Source of the DNA: an uncultured Ilumatobacter sp.
GTDB taxonomy: Bacteria; Actinomycetota; Acidimicrobiia; Acidimicrobiales; Ilumatobacteraceae
Direction of reading: 5' to 3'
Length of the DNA: 64,000 nucleotides
Assembly: GCA_905182555.1 (NCBI GenBank)
Contig: CAJJBX010000017.1
Coordinates: 36,430 to 100,429 of the forward strand
The notes beneath the pieces are model-generated. The model saw nothing but the letters and a program-made list of their open reading frames with translations. It made no database searches and was not told the origin of the DNA. Below are positions 63,244-64,000 of the stretch, in pieces; the first letter of the stretch is position 1; every line of letters starts with the position of its first letter. A program made the translations under genes and the position numbers.

Positions 63244-64000
63244 ATGTCAATTGGAAGCGTTGTTCCGTTCGTGCAACGATCATTCGACGAACTCGGGCGC
63301 CCACTGAGTGACGTCACGTTCTGCATTGTCGACCTCGAAACCACGGGAGGTAACCGGCAGGAGGATTTGATTACCGAGATCGGCGCCGTCAAAGTGAGAG
63401 GTGGCGAAGTGCTTGGCACATTCCAGACGCTCGTCAACCCCGGGCGATTCGCAGTTCCACCGCCCGTCGTGGCACTCACGGGTATCACCAACGCACTGGT
63501 CGCCACAGCACCACGAATCGAGACAGTGCTCCCTGCCCTGCTCGAATTCATGGGCAACACCGAGGCTGGCGGCACCGTGATTGTCGGGCACAACGTCGGA
63601 TTCGACGTCGCCTTTATCCGTGCCGCACTTGAACGCAGCGGTCGCCCCCGGTTGGAGGGAACGATCATCGATACCGTTGCGTTGGCTCGGCGTTTAGTCC
63701 GTGACGAGGTGCCGAACTGCAAGCTCGGCACGCTTGCTTCGCGGCTGCGCCTTGCGCACCAGCCGAGCCATCGGGCGCTCGACGATGCGTGGGCAACCAC
63801 CGATCTGCTGCACTTTCTGATCGAGCGAGCTTCAGGGATGGGCGTGCTCGGCCTCGACGACCTGATTGCGCTGTCGAAGCTCGCGGGCCACCCCCAGGCC
63901 GCCAAGTTGAAGATGACAGCCAACCTGCCGCGCAGCCCCGGTGTGTACATGTTCTGTGGGCACCAGGGCGAGGTGCTCTACGTCGGCAAAGCAACCAACT
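63244..64000 (+). CDS. DEDD exonuclease with GIY-YIG domain (DnaQ-UvrC-like), 3' end off window
   Basis: ATG 63244 (MSIGSVVPFVQRSFDELGRPL). 252 codons, open at the right edge. DnaQ-like 3'-5' exonuclease: VDLETTG (Exo I), VIVGHNVGFDVAFIRAALE (Exo II), HRALDDAWATTDLL (Exo III, H and D). After a linker (LDDLIALSKLAG) the GIY-YIG start PRSPGVYMFCGHQGEVLYVGKAT is visible. These fused proteins occur in actinobacteria beside a NYN gene and are thought to act in DNA repair; the remaining UvrC-like part lies outside the window. Confidence 0.9.
   Translation, partial: MSIGSVVPFVQRSFDELGRPLSDVTFCIVDLETTGGNRQEDLITEIGAVKVRGGEVLGTFQTLVNPGRFAVPPPVVALTGITNALVATAPRIETVLPALLEFMGNTEAGGTVIVGHNVGFDVAFIRAALERSGRPRLEGTIIDTVALARRLVRDEVPNCKLGTLASRLRLAHQPSHRALDDAWATTDLLHFLIERASGMGVLGLDDLIALSKLAGHPQAAKLKMTANLPRSPGVYMFCGHQGEVLYVGKATN

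Overview
The window is a 64 kb piece of chromosome from a high-GC actinobacterium. The evidence is gene content and order: a long division and cell-wall (dcw) cluster from mraZ through ftsZ, pgeF, yggS, sepF and divIVA to ileS; the proteasome activator Bpa; an mtrA-mtrB-lpqB module; and a moxR-DUF58-transglutaminase operon. The protein style (MurG, DksA-like, DUF222 remnant) looks most like Acidimicrobiia (Ilumatobacter relatives). That placement is an inference from memory, not from a search.

Layout. 1-10.5 kb (mostly minus strand): nitroreductase end, unknown protein, DnaE, Bpa, a phosphodiesterase-like enzyme, an Rrf2 regulator on plus, then rluD-lspA-DksA-like. 10.5-32.5 kb (all minus): ileS, divIVA, sepF, yggS, pgeF, ftsZ, ftsQ, murB, murC, murG, ftsW, murD, mraY, murE, ftsI, ftsL, rsmH, mraZ, with many 4-base overlaps and a 10-bp-phased MraZ box array at the promoter. 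murF is not between murE and mraY. 32.7-36.5 kb (minus): HNH/lipoate-ligase ORF, small protein, acyl-CoA dehydrogenase, ROK kinase. 36.5-41.2 kb (plus): moxR, DUF58, transglutaminase. 41.2-45.5 kb (minus): DUF3040 protein, DinB, Coq4-like protein, acetolactate decarboxylase. 45.5-49.4 kb (plus): small membrane protein, inositol monophosphatase, mtrA, mtrB, GerMN lipoprotein. 49.5-61.4 kb: pfkA, membrane protein, glpK, ACT protein, AlaC-type aminotransferase, glucokinase, SRPBCC protein, membrane protein, GT4 mannosyltransferase, queG, Cys-rich small protein, lipoprotein, MFS carrier. 61.5-64 kb: DUF222/HNH pseudogene, a shredded NYN-domain gene, and the start of a DEDD exonuclease/GIY-YIG protein that runs off the right edge.

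Functionally the core is peptidoglycan precursor synthesis (MurB-E, G, MraY), the divisome (FtsZ, Q, L, I, W, SepF) and polar growth (DivIVA). Around it lie central carbon genes (pfkA, glk, glpK) and envelope-sensing MtrAB.

The most striking feature is quality-related. At least ten well-conserved genes, several of them normally essential (murC, murD, murE, rsmH, moxR, DUF58, bpa, dksA-like, acyl-CoA dehydrogenase, inositol monophosphatase, NYN), have single-base frame breaks. Several also contain short patches where the expected family sequence is replaced by unrelated sequence of about the same length. One patch encodes a short-chain-dehydrogenase-like peptide inside the inositol monophosphatase. 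This points to assembly errors or chimerism rather than biology. I did not find CRISPR, prophage, rRNA or tRNA genes, and no clearly new defence or mobile system.
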